The notes: generated from the sequence alone by a model not told the origin. A DNA stretch of 64,000 bases from Bombyx mori (GCF_030269925.1 NC_085126.1:932501-996500), one strand, 5' to 3'; shown: positions 21,166 through 33,440, counted from the first letter of the stretch. Translations and numbers: made by a program.

Positions 21166-21407
21166 TCTTTTAAATATGTCTCAGCGGGCTATCCCCTCTT
21201 GACTGGGCACGTGGCTTAGTCACGTGACTTTAAAAGCAGTCAATCGAGCAACTAATAAACAATAATATTTAAATGTTTTGCAATACAAACCTCATATATA
21301 ATAATAATTCTTAATATCTATAGGACTTTATATAATCATATTAATATAAATAATCATAAACCTTACACGATATTGGCAGCCAAATGTGGCTATAGGATCG
21401 CAATACA

Positions 21408-21821
21408 TCTATATATATATTAATACGTGAAGCAAAAACTTTGTATCCCTTTTTACGAAAATTGCGCGGACGGAGGAGTATGATATTTTCCACACTTATA
21501 GAGAATATAGAGAAGAAGTGCACAATGCTAATATTTTTTAAAAATAATGCATAAAAGATACATTAACTCAATAAAGAAAACATCACACACACTACATACC
21601 ATGTATTTGACGCACACACGCATGCATACTATTTATTGTCAAACTTTTGCTCTTGACGTCTGTTGTCAAATTGAGAATAGATTATGTTTGTTAATATTTT
21701 TATAGTGTAGTAGTCTTGGCGAAATTTGTGATTATAGAAGTATAAATTGCAATCATAATAGTGTACAAACTTACAATTCCAATTAATTACAGTTGAATTT
21801 CGACTACTGCGGGACCTCTAG
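21408..21821 (+). mobile_element. Lep1-type mini-Helitron, complete
   Basis: TC start at 21408 with an expanded TA run, hairpin changed to GTTGAATTTCGAC, CTAG end at 21818-21821, flanked by A and T. 414 bp, non-coding. Confidence 0.85.
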
Positions 21822-22031
21822 TTGAAATAAAATAGTTACAAAATGCCTAGTACAAGAGAAAGCGAGAAAAAAGTTTTTATCAAGAAACCCATTTATCTGA
21901 CCGCCCGGATTCGAGAACATTCGTCGGGACACTTATTTCTCGCAACTCACTCGCTCCTATTTATTATAGACGACGTATTTTTTCCTTTCTGTGTCTAAGA
22001 GCTTGACACGGTTTTATGATGGGTGTCGAGT

Positions 22032-22263
22032 TTTTTTTTTTTTATTTTTTTATTGCTTAGATGGGTGGACGAGCTCACAGCCCACCTGGTGCTAAGTGGT
22101 TACTGGAGCCCATGGACCTCTACAACGTAAATACGCCACCCACCTTGAGATATAAGTTCTAAGATCTCATTATAGTTACAACGGCTGCCCCACCCTTCAA
22201 ACCGAAACGCATTACTGCTTCACGGCAGAAATAGGCAGGGCGGTGGTACCTACCCGCGCGGAC
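22032..22263 (-). mobile_element. Bm1-type SINE, 5'-truncated
   Basis: Antisense Bm1 with a long A-rich tail (T-run 22031-22052), ending abruptly at CTACCCGCGCGGAC. Confidence 0.9.
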
Positions 22264-22884
22264 AAGTAATAGTATTTATGGATTAGATATTCTGGAGTAT
22301 GAGCGTAGTTTAAAATATCGTTATAACCTCAGCAGATAAATAATCTCAGCAGTAAATCTATATAATTATAAAAAATCTAATGCAATCTTGAAGCTCATAA
22401 GAAAGAATACAATGTCGCACTGAAAACTATACGTATAAAAAAATCGACCGGATATCAAAGTTCTATCGTATAGACAAAACAAAGATACTATGGCAGAAAT
22501 AAGGTGAAAAGAAGTCTATCCATATTCGAATTGATACTATAATATTATATCAATGTGGAATTGTCAATTACCTAGCACTAAATGGTTCCCTGAGCCAATA
22601 AATAAATGGTAAATATTTAGCGACGGTAAATAAAAGTTATCTTCTGTGTTACGGGGTCAAGCAATACAGGGACAACAAATATGCATCTTGTACAAAGACA
22701 CTGACTCGACCGGAAATCGAACTCGGATCGTATGGTAACAATAATTAGGAGCTACTAATCACTTTAGTAACCTCAATGGAGGCCTAAAAAACAAACAAGT
22801 GAATTATAAAAAAGGCTTCCTCCTCCTCCTTGCGTCGGTTTCCTCATTACTGAAGGTCATGGTCATGGCCTTGAATCAGTTTAT
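22264..22884. other. Unassigned sequence
   Basis: AT-rich; contains a short CTCCTCCTCCTT run near 22818. No feature supported. Confidence 0.4.
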
Positions 22885-23190
22885 TTTTTTATAATGCACC
22901 GCCATCTGTTCCTATCTGCAGCTGAGTGCAGAGCATCGTGCACTGTGGTATCCAGGGCTGCACGAATCTGGTCCGTCCAACGGGTCGGGTTCCTGCCCCT
23001 TGGTCACTTGCCCTCGACCTTTCCAGTGACCACCAATTTCTCCAAGTTGTCACTGTCTTTCCTTGCAATGTGGCCAAAGTATTCAAGAATCCTTCGCAGG
23101 CAAACGGTGGAGAGTCTAGTCCGGATCTTGAGCTGAGCTGGGATGGATACATTAGTGCGGCGTGCGGTCCAGGGAATACCCAACATCCTC
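22885..23190 (-). mobile_element. RTE-like LINE 3' fragment
   Basis: Minus-strand translation gives LRRILEYFGHIARKDSDNLE, KLVVTGKVEGK and then, in the next frame, RNPTRWTDQIRAALDTTVHD. The FGH-x-x-R/K and GR-x-P-TRW-x-D motifs are typical of the C-terminus of RTE-like LINEs. One frameshift is present. Confidence 0.75.
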
Positions 23191-23544
23191 CTCCACTACG
23201 TTTATTAGTAGGCAGCCAAAAAAAAGATGAATTTATCTGAAAAATTCCTAGCTCCCTGCATACTAAGCCCGAGATTCGTACATATGCGCAGAACGAACAA
23301 ATAGTTCAGCCTAATTGGCTTTCCCTTTTGCGTCTCACTTAACCAGATGTGGTGGAAATGATTAACTATATTTTTGACACGTCCATTTAATTAGGCTTCT
23401 GGTAATCTCAGGATTTGACATTAAATTACATCTAAGTGTTATCGGTAAGTGATCATGGTCGCTTCCAAACAATACTGCCTCTCATTACCAATGTGGTGGG
23501 TAGCCATCATAGAACACAAGATATTTGCCATGCCTGTTAATGCA
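23191..23544. other. Unassigned sequence
   Basis: Nothing recognised. Confidence 0.4.
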
Positions 23545-23787
23545 TTTTTTTATTACTTAGATGGGTGGACGAGCTCACAGCCCACCTGGTGTTAAGTGGC
23601 TACTGGAGCCCAGAGACATCTACAACGTAATGCGCCACCCACCTTGAGATATAAGTTCTAAGGTCTCAGTATAGTTACAACGGCTGCCCTACCCTTCAAA
23701 CCGAAACGCATTACTGCCTCACGGCAGAAATAGGCAGGGTGGTGGTACTTACCCGCGCGGACTCACAAGAAGTCCTACCACCAGTAA
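23545..23787 (-). mobile_element. Bm1-type SINE, 5'-truncated
   Basis: Antisense Bm1 from TTTTTTATTACTTAGATGGG to AAGTCCTACCACCAGTAAT. Confidence 0.9.
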
Positions 23788-23834
23788 TCGTACTAGTAGA
23801 GTCCGTATAGAGCAACTTCTAAGTCGTAATCCTG

Positions 23835-23930
23835 GTCGCCCATGGACTTCAGCAATGCCAGGGACAGAGCCAAGCCGCTGCCTACCGCGTAATATTCTCC
23901 ACAAGCCTCGTTTGAAGAAGGACATGTCAT
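23835..23930 (-). mobile_element. LINE-A 3' fragment without tail
   Basis: Antisense blocks CGCCCATGGACTTCAGCAA and AGCCTCGTTTGAAGAAGGAC. Lacks the last ~50 bp and poly(A), so probably broken after insertion. Confidence 0.78.
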
Positions 23931-24741
23931 GTCAATATCATTACGGCCTAAGTACTTTTTTTGATAACGTAAGATTTCTTGGTGGCAACAGTAGAAAGCG
24001 AAGTCTGACACGGATGGCGATAAGAGCTGACAACAGATAGGGCTTATTTTCATGATTGTTTCAACAGGAATCCCTTCACTCAATTCAACACAAAATTCCT
24101 ATGAAAACAATTTTGAATAATAAATATCGATAAACAGTCAACTTAAAAAAAAAAGAAGAGAAAATCATTAATGTGGTTGAAGTTAATTGAATGATTATGA
24201 ATTATTAAGGAAAACTCGAAAACTCCTGATGTCGACTCCTGATAAAATATCAATGGGACTACACGAAAAGAATCAGTTTTTAAATAAAAAAGAACCAATA
24301 AAATCGGTTCATCTAGAAAAAAATATCAGAGATAACGCGCCTAAAAAATACAATCGAATTGTGAACATCCTCCTTTTCTGAGTCGCTTATATTTTTCTAA
24401 ACTGAACCCAAAGAAGGTTTTACTTAAAAAAAAGAACATTAGTCATTATTATGAGCTTAGGTACTCAAGAATTTATTAAGCGGAGATGTACTTTACTTTA
24501 GTATTCTCAAGAGATAAAAATGTTAATGTGGGTCAGAGAAACAAAAAAGAAATGTTAATTCCTTAAGAGTTATTCTTTCAGAAGGCTTGCACACCTTTTA
24601 ATTGTCGTAGACGCGACCGAGCTCATGGAACACCCGATGTTAGGCGGTTGTCTTTACAGAATAACTATTGTGTCATATGAGATCGAGTCTTATCGTGTAG
24701 ACGGCAGCGTAGACGAGTGATTAAACAAAGGCTGGTTGGAG
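23931..24741. other. Unassigned stretch with a possible Bm1 relic
   Basis: AT-rich. At 24608-24655 GACGCGACCGAGCTCATGG and CCCGATGTTAGGCGGTTG resemble the antisense Bm1 tail but are too short to call firmly. A 64-codon frame at 24187 has no motif. Confidence 0.3.
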
Positions 24742-24990
24742 AGATTACTGGTGGTAGGACTTCTTGTGAGTCCGCACGAGTAGGTACCACTACCCTGCCT
24801 ATCTGCCGTGAAGCAGTAATGCTTTTCGGTTTGAAAAGTGGGGCAGCCGTTGTAACTATACTGAGACCTTAGAACTTATATCTCAAGGTGGGTGGCGCAT
24901 TTACGTTGTAGATATCTATGGGATCCAGTAACCACTTAACACCAGGTGAGCTGTGAGCTCGTCCACCCATATAAGTAATAAAAAAAACCG
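24742..24990 (+). mobile_element. Bm1-type SINE, 5'-truncated
   Basis: Plus-strand from GATTACTGGTGGTAGGAC to AAGTAATAAAAAAA. Confidence 0.9.
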
Positions 24991-25369
24991 CCAAGGTCAC
25001 TCCGCACGGCCTATTAATAATTAAGCAAAGAAACACATAAAAATGTGAGACATGCTTAAAGAAATGAACTCCAAAGATTAAACTCAGCGGAAAAACCAAA
25101 AGACAAAGTTGAAGTCCCGGAGAAAATAATTTCAATCCGCGAAGGAAGTCATTTTAGAATCTAAAATTAACTGTAGCTTTTAACTTAATAAATCGACTGG
25201 TGCAGTTCATACGTTTTACAGTAAGTCAATAACGTATATCGATATTAAAAGCGAATTGTAGATCTGGACATTTCTTCAAAAATGGCTACAGCAATTACAG
25301 TAATACACTGAGGTTGAATGAAACTCCAAGAAAGTGAAAAAAAAAATGATGTAAACTTTGTAACTAAGA
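24991..25369. other. Unassigned sequence
   Basis: Nothing recognised. Confidence 0.4.
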
Positions 25370-25883
25370 TGTGGCGTCGTGGGACACCAGGTAGGAACGA
25401 TGTTCCTTCGGCTAATGTAGAATCGACACAATTTGCAAAAAAAATATCGTGTTCGTAGGTTTTCTTGATTTTTCTCTTAAATTTTGCTGATTAGTTTTTA
25501 TTTAAGTACAGGAAAGTATTTAGGACATTCAGTATTATAGGAAATAATCAATTACGTAAAATAAAAAAAATCGTAATTCAAATTATCAATTAAAATAACA
25601 AAATATGTCTCTTTATTTTTGTTTGACAACATAAAATTACATAGAAATAGAAATAATTACAAAATAGAGAGAGAAGGGATGAGAGAACGAAAAGAAAGAG
25701 GGAGAAAGAGAAAGGTATTATACACTACTCGCTTGTGTATACGACTGTCGCGCCTGCGCACGTCTCATTTAACGGTTTTATTCCACGGACTTTTTCTTAC
25801 GGTTTTACTATCACATTTTTTTCAGTTCGGTCGCGCAGCAAAACCCCTATCTCCTCCAAGCCTGCCGTAAGGAACTTCGTTCC
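25370..25883 (+). mobile_element. GGAACGAAGTTCC-ended element with unrelated interior
   Basis: Left end GTCGTGGGACACCAGGTA then GGAACGATGTTCC (25394-25406); right end TAAGGAACTTCGTTCC (25871-25883) followed by A-rich sequence. The ends match the copies at 15.1 and 37.7 kb, but the interior has a GAGAGA/AAAGAAAG-rich tract (25663-25715) and no clear similarity to theirs. No recognisable transposase. Confidence 0.55.
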
Positions 25884-26608
25884 AAAAAAAACAGGCGGAT
25901 CGAATTTTGTAAAAACAAAATAACACTTCAACACTTCAAAATAACACCTAATAGCTTTTATAAGGTATTTCTACTTAAAAAGCAAAATGCGGAGGCAGGG
26001 ATTCTGTAGATTATGCCACATAATTTTAAATTTAGGTATTATTTATTAGATTTAAGTTTATAGATTAAGATTACAGGCAGCGGCAGAATAACAGCGATAG
26101 TTTCAGCTATCATAAAGCTGAGCTGAGGCCTTTCTATCTCCACTATGTTAGTATAATATATTGTAATATTGCTTAGAATTAGAATTTTTATGTCATATTA
26201 ATTGAAAATTTATTTGTGTTTGTATTGTGGAGTAAATAAATGCAATTATTATTAGCTGTACGATATCTTATGGGTCTGTACACCAATCAAACCATTTAAT
26301 CAGTGTACTTCTGTCCCGAATAACCAATTTTCTCCGATGAAGGAAAATAAGATAAGGTTGTAAAAAGTATACAAAAATTCAACTGATATTTTGGTATCAT
26401 TAAAACATCACGTTACCAAAATATGATCTGTACGCCTATTATACGTCACCTATTGGAAAGTCATCATTAGTACTCACGGACACTGGCAAGACTAAGGTCA
26501 CAGACGTGTCTAGTAAAAGGTTTATTCTTCAGCTCAATGTACAATTTCAATTTGGTATTTTAGCGACGAGTGGCATGCTAGTAAAAAGGAGGTGTAGGTA
26601 GTAAGGAG
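25884..26608. other. Unassigned sequence
   Basis: AT-rich; nothing recognised. Confidence 0.4.
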
Positions 26609-26948
26609 AAAAGTCGTCGTGGCCTAAAGGATAAGACGTCCGGTGCATTCGCATCTAACGTTGCACTGGTGCTCGAATCCCGCAGCCGGGTACCAATTTT
26701 TCTAATGAAATATGTACTCAACAAATGTTCACGATTGATTTCCACGGTGAAGGAAGAACATCGTGTAGTAAAAATCAAACCCGGAAAATTATAATTTGCG
26801 TAATTACTGGTGGTAGGACCTCTTGTGAGTCCGCGCGGGCAGGTGCCACCATCCTGCCTATTTCTGCCGCGAAGTAGTAATGTGTTTTGGTTTGAAGGGT
26901 GGGGCAACCGTTGTAACTATGCTTGAGACCTTAGAACTTATATCTTTT
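26609..26948 (+). mobile_element. Bm1 SINE with intact head, 3'-truncated
   Basis: Plus-strand GTCGTCGTGGCCTAAAGG head with A- and B-box (CTCGAATCCC), body to GAACTTATATC, where it meets the T-run of an oppositely oriented Bm1. Its own 3' tail is lost. Confidence 0.9.
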
Positions 26949-27050
26949 TTTTTATTGCTTAGATGGGCGGACGAGCTCACAGCTCACCTGATGTTAAGTG
27001 GTTACTGGAGCCCATAGACATCACGCAAATGCGCCACCTACCTACATTAC
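26946..27050 (-). mobile_element. Bm1-type SINE 3' tail, inverted against the previous copy
   Basis: TTTTTTTTTATTGCTTAGAT through CATAGACATCACGCAAATGC. The junction with 26948 is exact, so the second SINE either inserted into the first or replaced its tail by recombination. Confidence 0.85.
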
Positions 27051-27446
27051 GTAAATGCGCAAACTCAAACCAAAACCAAACTCAAACCAAGCTCCGCCCA
27101 ATATAAAATCGAAACGAACTTAACCTACTCAATAATATATCAACTGTTACAAGACGCCATTTTGTTCATCATTCATTCAATGTATGAAAGGAACGGGAAA
27201 GAATGATCGAATAATGGATTTCGTTTAACTTTGATTGGCTCACTCCACAGCTGAATCCTTTCTTCAAATATTCAGTCAAAGCCTTTGATATTTCGAAATT
27301 TTATTATGACAATATTTTAGTTCGAACACCGATAGGTAAATGTATCGCTTTTTTAATTTGGATATGCGGTTGTGTATAGGCTAATCATAGAGATATTAAT
27401 AAAACTAATATACAAATTATTTTATTAATATTCTAAGTTTTTTACA
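27051..27446. other. Unassigned sequence
   Basis: A short CAAACTCAAACCAAAACC tandem-like stretch near 27060-27090; otherwise nothing recognised. Confidence 0.4.
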
Positions 27447-27694
27447 CTAGTGGTAGGACCTCTTGTGAGTCCGCACGGGCAGGTACCACCGCCCCGCCTA
27501 TTTCTGCCGTGAAGCAGCAATGCGTTTCGGTTTGAAGGGTGGGGCAGCCGTTGTTTGTAACTATACTGAGATCTTAGAACTTATATCTCAAGGTGGGTGG
27601 CGCATTTACGTTGTAGATGTCTATGGGCTCCAGTAACCACTTAACACCGGGTGGGCTGTGAGCTCGTCTACCCATCTAAGCAATAAAAAAAAGA
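27447..27694 (+). mobile_element. Bm1-type SINE, 5'-truncated
   Basis: Plus-strand ACTAGTGGTAGGACCTC to AAGCAATAAAAAAAAG, with a GTTT insertion in CGTTGTTTGTAAC. Confidence 0.9.
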
Positions 27695-28571
27695 CTCTTT
27701 GCCTTATTGTTTGTATAGCTTTTCTTGTGGTTTGCTACAAGAAAACTTATTCACTAGTCAAGCTCGGCTGTGTGCGTGTTCTTTTGTAAAATTTATGTCT
27801 ATTTTATTTCAGTAACGCTAAGTACGAGAAAAAATAATTGAAGATTAAAGATAAAAGAAGCTTCCGCTGCGTGCGCTGCAAAAACGGTTAAAGTTTCGCT
27901 AAAATAATATATGACAGAACTGTTCCCCTTTAAAAGATCTAAAAAAAAGTTTGGGACAGCATAATTATATCTATATATTGAGGTTGGCTCACTATAATGT
28001 CTTTTATGTTAAGCAAATTTGTTTTAAAAAAAAATATTATTTGTGAACTATTTATTCCACGCGGACGAATTCGAGGGCAAAAGCTAGTCCTTAACAAAGA
28101 GTCCGTCATAATTTTTCACTTAATATGCCAATATACCTACAATTATTGTGTCTTAACTCCTAAACAAAGGCAAATTGACCAAATCTAAGCCGAATTAAAG
28201 CATCAACGCAATGATGGTATTAGCTCGGCTGCTTTTAATACGACGGGCGTGGCAATCAGCTGTAATTGATTGATGGCGTGTTTATTTCGAGTATGTATGG
28301 ACAAAATGCGTAGTTATATTGTTGGATAAATACAGCTGACTCTTTTTCTCTTATGGCCTACCCTGTAGGTTAAAGCAGGCGCACAGTCAAATTACTGTTT
28401 GTAACTCAGGGAACCTTTTAAAATAGATTTGACAAAGGTCATGTGAGCACATGAGAATCACCGTTGAGGGTATTTAATTTCCTTTCGTAATCACTTATTA
28501 ATCCTCTGCCTGTAAGACTCCTGACAATAAATCATGTGAAGAATATAAAAAAAAGTTGCTATTAAGAAGTG
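27695..28571. other. Unassigned 0.9-kb stretch
   Basis: AT-rich, nothing recognised; a TTCCACGCGGACGAATTCG segment near 28053 resembles a common insect repeat but is too short to classify. Confidence 0.35.
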
Positions 28572-28845
28572 ATCATAGTCCAAAAGATAACACACCTTGT
28601 ACACTCGTGTCAAGCGATGCGACTGTGCCAGTGTCTATTTTAGCTCCCTATTTCTGCCGCGAAGTATTAATGCGTTTCAGTTTGAAGGGTGGGGCAGCCG
28701 TTGTAACTATACTGAGACCTTAGAACTGATATCTCAAGGTGGGTGGCTGCATTTACGTTGCAGCTGTCTATGGGCTCCGATAACCGCTTAACACTAGAAG
28801 GGCTGTGAGCTCGTCCACCCAACTATGCAATGATTAAAAAATAAT
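28572..28845 (+). mobile_element. Bm1-type SINE, degenerate head and deleted middle
   Basis: The head is recognisable only loosely (AGTCCAAAAGATAACAC, ATGCGACTGTGCC). A large central deletion joins it to CCCTATTTCTGCCGCG and the usual 3' half ending ACCCAACTATGCAATG. Confidence 0.7.
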
Positions 28846-29130
28846 ACAGCTTTTAACATTATAAGCATGGATTCCGTTGAGTGTTTCCACTAGGCATCCT
28901 CTAACCTCATCACATACGTTCTCAAAGATAAATTTGAAAAATTGCCACATCAGGAGTCAATACGTTAATTGTCGGATTTTTTGAACCTTACATTTCATCG
29001 TTCATAGCTTAAAAGAATTTAATCGAAGCTCCGCTCTGCATCAAGGGACCGACGTAATACCGGTGACTTTAGAAAAATCGGGCAAGTGTGTGTTCAACTG
29101 CGGACGATACAGGGTTCTGTAGCGTTGATA

Positions 29131-29275
29131 CGTTTTTTTTTAAGTTACCTGGTGTTAAGTGATTACAACGGCTGCCCCACTCTTCAAACCGAAACGCATT
29201 ACTTCTTCACGGCAGAAATAGGCAGGGCGGTGGTACCTACCCGCACCTACTCACAAGACGTCCTACCACCAGTAA
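29131..29275 (-). mobile_element. Bm1-type SINE with internal deletion
   Basis: Antisense: TTTTTTTTAAGTTACCTGGT joined directly from GTTAAGTGATTACAAC to the CTGCCCCAC block, skipping about 90 bp. The deletion joins the two TTAC motifs of the family (GGTTAC and AGTTAC). Confidence 0.8.
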
Positions 29276-29889
29276 AGTGTAATACATCACAGGAGCGGGC
29301 GAGTTGTAGAATATACTCATGCGGGCGGGTAGGTAAGTAGAATTTTTATTTATTTTGACAGAATTTACAGCGGTTGTTGTGGCTGCGGACCCAGGGCAAC
29401 ACAAATACCAGGGCAAAAAAGCTATCTGCAACGATTTCCAGTTTTCTAAGTCTCCATCAGCTGTTGATTATATAGAAACCTTATTTTGAGATCCAGGACA
29501 CAAAACTGTAGACAGTATTAATCTTTGTTATTCCTCAGCTCCATCTTCATGATCCTTTGCTGCTATACGTGTGCAGATGAATCGCCAGACCGCCTGGCGT
29601 TTTGTGAAAATCAGACAGGAAGTCAGACGGAACGACAGGCAGAATTATTTAAATCTAGATTTACGTCATTCAATTTTGAATACACGGTACCCTAGAAAGA
29701 TTAATTTTCAACTGTGGATTCCTGTCTTTGAAGATTATTTGATGCTTTCGTCAGCTGAGCGTGCCGGTAACAAATAAAGTTGGTGAGGCAGGTACTAAAT
29801 AAACTCGCTTAGATTTTGGTGACGATTTTTTTTGACGTTTTACCATGAAACGTCATCATCAATTTTACTTGTTTTAAACAGCTACGTAA
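29276..29889. other. Unassigned sequence
   Basis: A 68-codon frame (29571-29777) has no recognisable domain. No repeat identified. Confidence 0.35.
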
Positions 29890-29986
29890 ACTTGCACTCC
29901 TTCTCAAAAAGTGTGGGAAATTTCGTACTCCTCCGTCCGCGCAATTTTATTAAAAAGGGATACAAAGTTTTTGCTTCACGTATAGA
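29890..29986 (-). mobile_element. Lep1-type mini-Helitron, 5' end only
   Basis: Minus-strand fragment with the TC end (29985-29986), TTTTTGCTTCACGTATAGA and CTCCTCCGTCCGCGC. The CTAG end is absent. Confidence 0.75.
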
Positions 29987-30647
29987 TTAGTATCGATTTG
30001 GTTGTTAATGTTCCACAATGAAATGTTGTCTTTTACAAAATACAATTACTCTGCCGCATTAAAAGCCGAAAATTTAACTTTAATAGACACTTTTGTTTAC
30101 TTTCTCTTCTTACATTTAACGAATTGAATAATATTTATTTCAATTATAGTACCAAGATTGTAGACTTTTTAAGGGTTCAAAAAATAAAACGTTCTTGTAG
30201 TGTCTATTTACAGAAAAAGCATATTTTTTTTAAATATAGATATAGATTTATCCGTAAAACCAAAGTGTTAATTAAATGAAATTTAATACAAATTCAAAAA
30301 CCTCTCGCTCGCGCCAACAATTTGTTAAAGATTGGTCGATATTTGAAACGGGGAATTTTCTCAAATTTTCCATTTCATTTAATTCGAAGTCGACTCCGAA
30401 TAATAAGGATGGGTGATGACTAATTTATTTCTATCGATAATAATAAATGTGCAATTCAAAATGGATTTTCGATAAACTATTTTAACTGCTATGTTATTAA
30501 ATTGATTAAAGAATATAGAAAAGCTGAGATTCGATAAAACTAAACAAGAAAAAAAATACGATAATAATATCCGACAATGTTATTTTGTATACATACCACA
30601 CGAATAAAGCCGTTGACAACAACTATGTACTTCCGCGCGCACTATAG
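29987..30647. other. Unassigned sequence
   Basis: AT-rich; nothing recognised. Confidence 0.4.
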
Positions 30648-30648
30648 A

Positions 30649-30684
<36 letters not shown>

Positions 30685-30882
30685 TGCCTTTGTAGGCAGA
30701 CGAGCCTACGGCCCACCTGATGGTAAGTGGTCACCGTCGCTCATGGACGTCAGCAATGCCAGGGGCAGAGCCAAGCCGCTGCCTACCATAAAGAACTCTC
30801 CGCAAGCCTCGTTTGAAGAAGGACATGTCATAGCGCTCGGAAAACACCGTGGAGGGGAGTTCATTCCAAAGCCGGAATTGCT
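30648..30882 (-). mobile_element. LINE-A 3' end with long poly(A)
   Basis: A 31-base T run (30652-30682) precedes TTGCCTTTGTAGGCAGACG and the usual blocks as far as CATTCCAAAGCCGG. The long homopolymer suggests a fairly recent insertion. Confidence 0.85.
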
Positions 30883-31187
30883 AAAACCAAACAATTGCTA
30901 AAGAATTTGGATTAACTTAATAAATGAGTCTATTGAAATGGTGGATAGCACTGATAGCAGCATAACCGTGGCGGGTGACAACAAACAATACGAGCTTTGA
31001 GGGAAGCTTTTATTCGGAGGCTAACAGCATTCTGGCGAAAATGAGATGTACATAAAAAATAGAGAAATTTATAATTTCCAGCCATAGATAGCAGCCATCC
31101 CATACATCAATGGAGTTCTCCAATAGGCATAATATATCTCACAAAGGAAGCATAAACATCCAGTTATGACTGGCGAGAATAGATTCT
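30883..31187. other. Unassigned sequence
   Basis: Nothing recognised. Confidence 0.4.
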
Positions 31188-31412
31188 ACTGGTGGTAGGA
31201 CCTCTTGAGAGTCCGCACGGGTAGGTACCACCACCCTGCCTATTTCTGCCGTGAAGCAGTAATGCGTTTCGGTTTGAAGGGTGGGGCAGCCGTTGTAACT
31301 GCTACTGAGACCTTAGAACTCATATCTCAAGGTTAGTGACGGCATTTACGCTGTACCTGCACTGCACCAGGTGGGCTCGTGAGCTCGTGCACCCACCTAA
31401 GCAATGAAAAAA
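31188..31412 (+). mobile_element. Bm1-type SINE, 5'-truncated
   Basis: Plus-strand TACTGGTGGTAGGACC to ACCTAAGCAATGAAAAAAAG; a deletion removes the TCTATGGGCTCCAG part. Confidence 0.87.
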
Positions 31413-31639
31413 AGTAACTAAAGTATGATTTATCAGAGTATGGGCAGCGTTGTCTTTGTCTTATACCAGCATACTGCGACTGCCCACAGGACTTTACTGA
31501 TGGTATTTACGAAGCAATCACTCGTTCTGATCTGCGGTAGGGGACAGCTTTCGCTCTCCTTTCTCGGGCTGGGCAGCGCTATTTACATTGTTATATCTAT
31601 GGAAACTTTACACTAGGTAGGATGCAATCCTGCTCCCTT

Positions 31640-32038
31640 ATTTATATAAATAAAAAGTAAAAATAATATTATAGTTTAAAAAAAACTTAAAAAAATACGT
31701 TTTTATAGAAAATCCAACTAAAAGATAGAAAATAAATTTTAATAAATTTGAATTAAAAATAGTGTAAGAAAAAATGAATTTATTGTAAAAAAGCATGGCT
31801 TTAATGTAGTTTAGCAGTTTTTAGTTTTTTTTTTAATATTATTTATTTTTCATTTTATAGTTGAATTTCCATTTTTTCAAATTTTTTTTAAGTATTCAAT
31901 TGTCATCGGTCCTTAATAAGTATGCCAAATTTCGAGTTAATCCGACGTTTTGAAGGGGTCAAAATTATGTTCAAAGACTCCGTTACATACTAACATATAT
32001 TATATACGTCTGAAGCTAATAAAAGTGTGTTAAAAAAA
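31640..32038 (+). repeat. AT-rich dispersed repeat E
   Basis: Longest uninterrupted copy: TATAGTTTAAAAAAAACTT, AATAAATTTTAATAAATTTG, CCAAATTTCGAGTTAATCCG, then CTAATAAAAGTGTGTT and A-run. The first ~60 bp and a later segment (31825-31870) are inverted versions of each other, giving a partial foldback. Confidence 0.6.
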
Positions 32039-32528
32039 GTCCTAGCTTGCTTTGTAATAACAGAGAGACCACCCATAGATTCCGAGGAGCGGTTCTTTGA
32101 AGAAGGTAGTGTGTTTTAATATAGCAACAATAAGCGATGTGAAAGATTGAATGTACAATACAAACTGAGAATCGATTTCCAGCCTTGAAAACACGATATC
32201 CGACTTGACGTAATCGATTTTCTTCGGAACCACCGATTTTCCTGTTCACGGGTTTTTTTTTTCGATTTTAATCTCGTGCTAAATTGTTATATGTTGTTAT
32301 ATGCTGTGTATGTTTCTCTCAGCGTGAAGAGAAACAGTAAAGAGTTAGAGAAAGACGAAGTAAGGGGAGTGAGGGGCTTCGTTCCCCTCATGGGCCACCA
32401 ATTTATGTACCGGCTTGTAGTACATAAGGGAGTTTCTTGTGGTAATAAAACCCCAGCACTTGATATTAATCTTATAATATTTAAATGAAGATGTACAGCG
32501 TGCTTGAAGAGCGGATAGTGAATGAACG
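32039..32528. other. Unassigned sequence
   Basis: No repeat recognised; several overlapping short frames on both strands, none with a motif. Confidence 0.35.
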
Positions 32529-32780
32529 AACTGGTGGTAGGACCTCTTGTGAGTCCGCGCGGGTAGGTACCACCGCCCTGCCTATTTCTGCCGTGAAGCA
32601 GTAATGCGTTTCGGTTCAAGGGTAGGGCAGCCGTTGTAACTATACTGAGATCTTAGAACTTATATCTCAAGGTGGGTGGCGTATTTACGTTGTAGATGTC
32701 TATGGGCTCCAGTAACCACTTAACACCACGTGGGCTGTGAGCTCGTCCAAACATTTAAGAAATAAAAAAAAATAAAAAAA
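32529..32780 (+). mobile_element. Bm1-type SINE, 5'-truncated
   Basis: Plus-strand ACTGGTGGTAGGACCTC to AATAAAAAAAAATAAAAAAA. Confidence 0.9.
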
Positions 32781-32999
32781 AAGGCGAATGATAGCGAAAT
32801 ACATTAACTTATTAAGCTGTGATACTTAGCGCCTTAGAAGGCTAGCATCTTTGATTTTTCTCTAAAATAATTGAAGGCACCGGCCTGAACATGCCGTTAA
32901 ATAAATACGCAATTATCGATCAAATTTATTCGATTTTAAATCGTACATTTCCCAACACCAATCGGAACGTGTGAACTTGAGAATTGATGTTAGTAAAAT

Positions 33000-33440
33000 T
33001 TAAATGAATTTCTGTAAACTTTTGGCATTGAAATTACTTGGAGCACGTCGTTGTGAAAATCAGCGTTCTTTCTATAGAGCAGGTACATGCAGAAGGTTAA
33101 GTTATGATAAGTATGATGAAAATTTTAATAAGTATGTTAGAGGAAGTCTGAAAGTGGCACCTGTGACAGAGAAGTTGAGAAGTGCGCGTTTGGGTTGGTA
33201 TGGACATGTGATGAGACGAAATGAAAATGAGGTTGGTAAGAGAGTGTTAACTATGAATGTGGAAGGATAGAGGAAGGGGTAGACCTAAGAAGAAATGGAT
33301 GGATTGTGTGAAAGACGATATGGGTAGGAGGGGAGTGAGCGAAGAAATGGTATATGATAGAAGAGTATGGAAGGAGAAAACATGTTGCGCCGACCCCAGG
33401 TGACTGGGAGAAGGGCAGGATAATGATGATGATGATATGA
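33000..33440 (+). mobile_element. RTE-like LINE 3' end with (ATG)n tail
   Basis: Forward translation includes VTEKLRSARLGWYGHVMRRN, then (after one stop) RGRPKKKWMDCVKDDMGRRG and RVWKEKTCCADPR, ending in GATGATGATGATATGATGA. The WYGHV-x-R and GRPKK-x-W motifs are the C-terminal signature of RTE-clade reverse transcriptases. 5'-truncated; the start is uncertain (similarity is clear only from about 33140). Confidence 0.78.
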
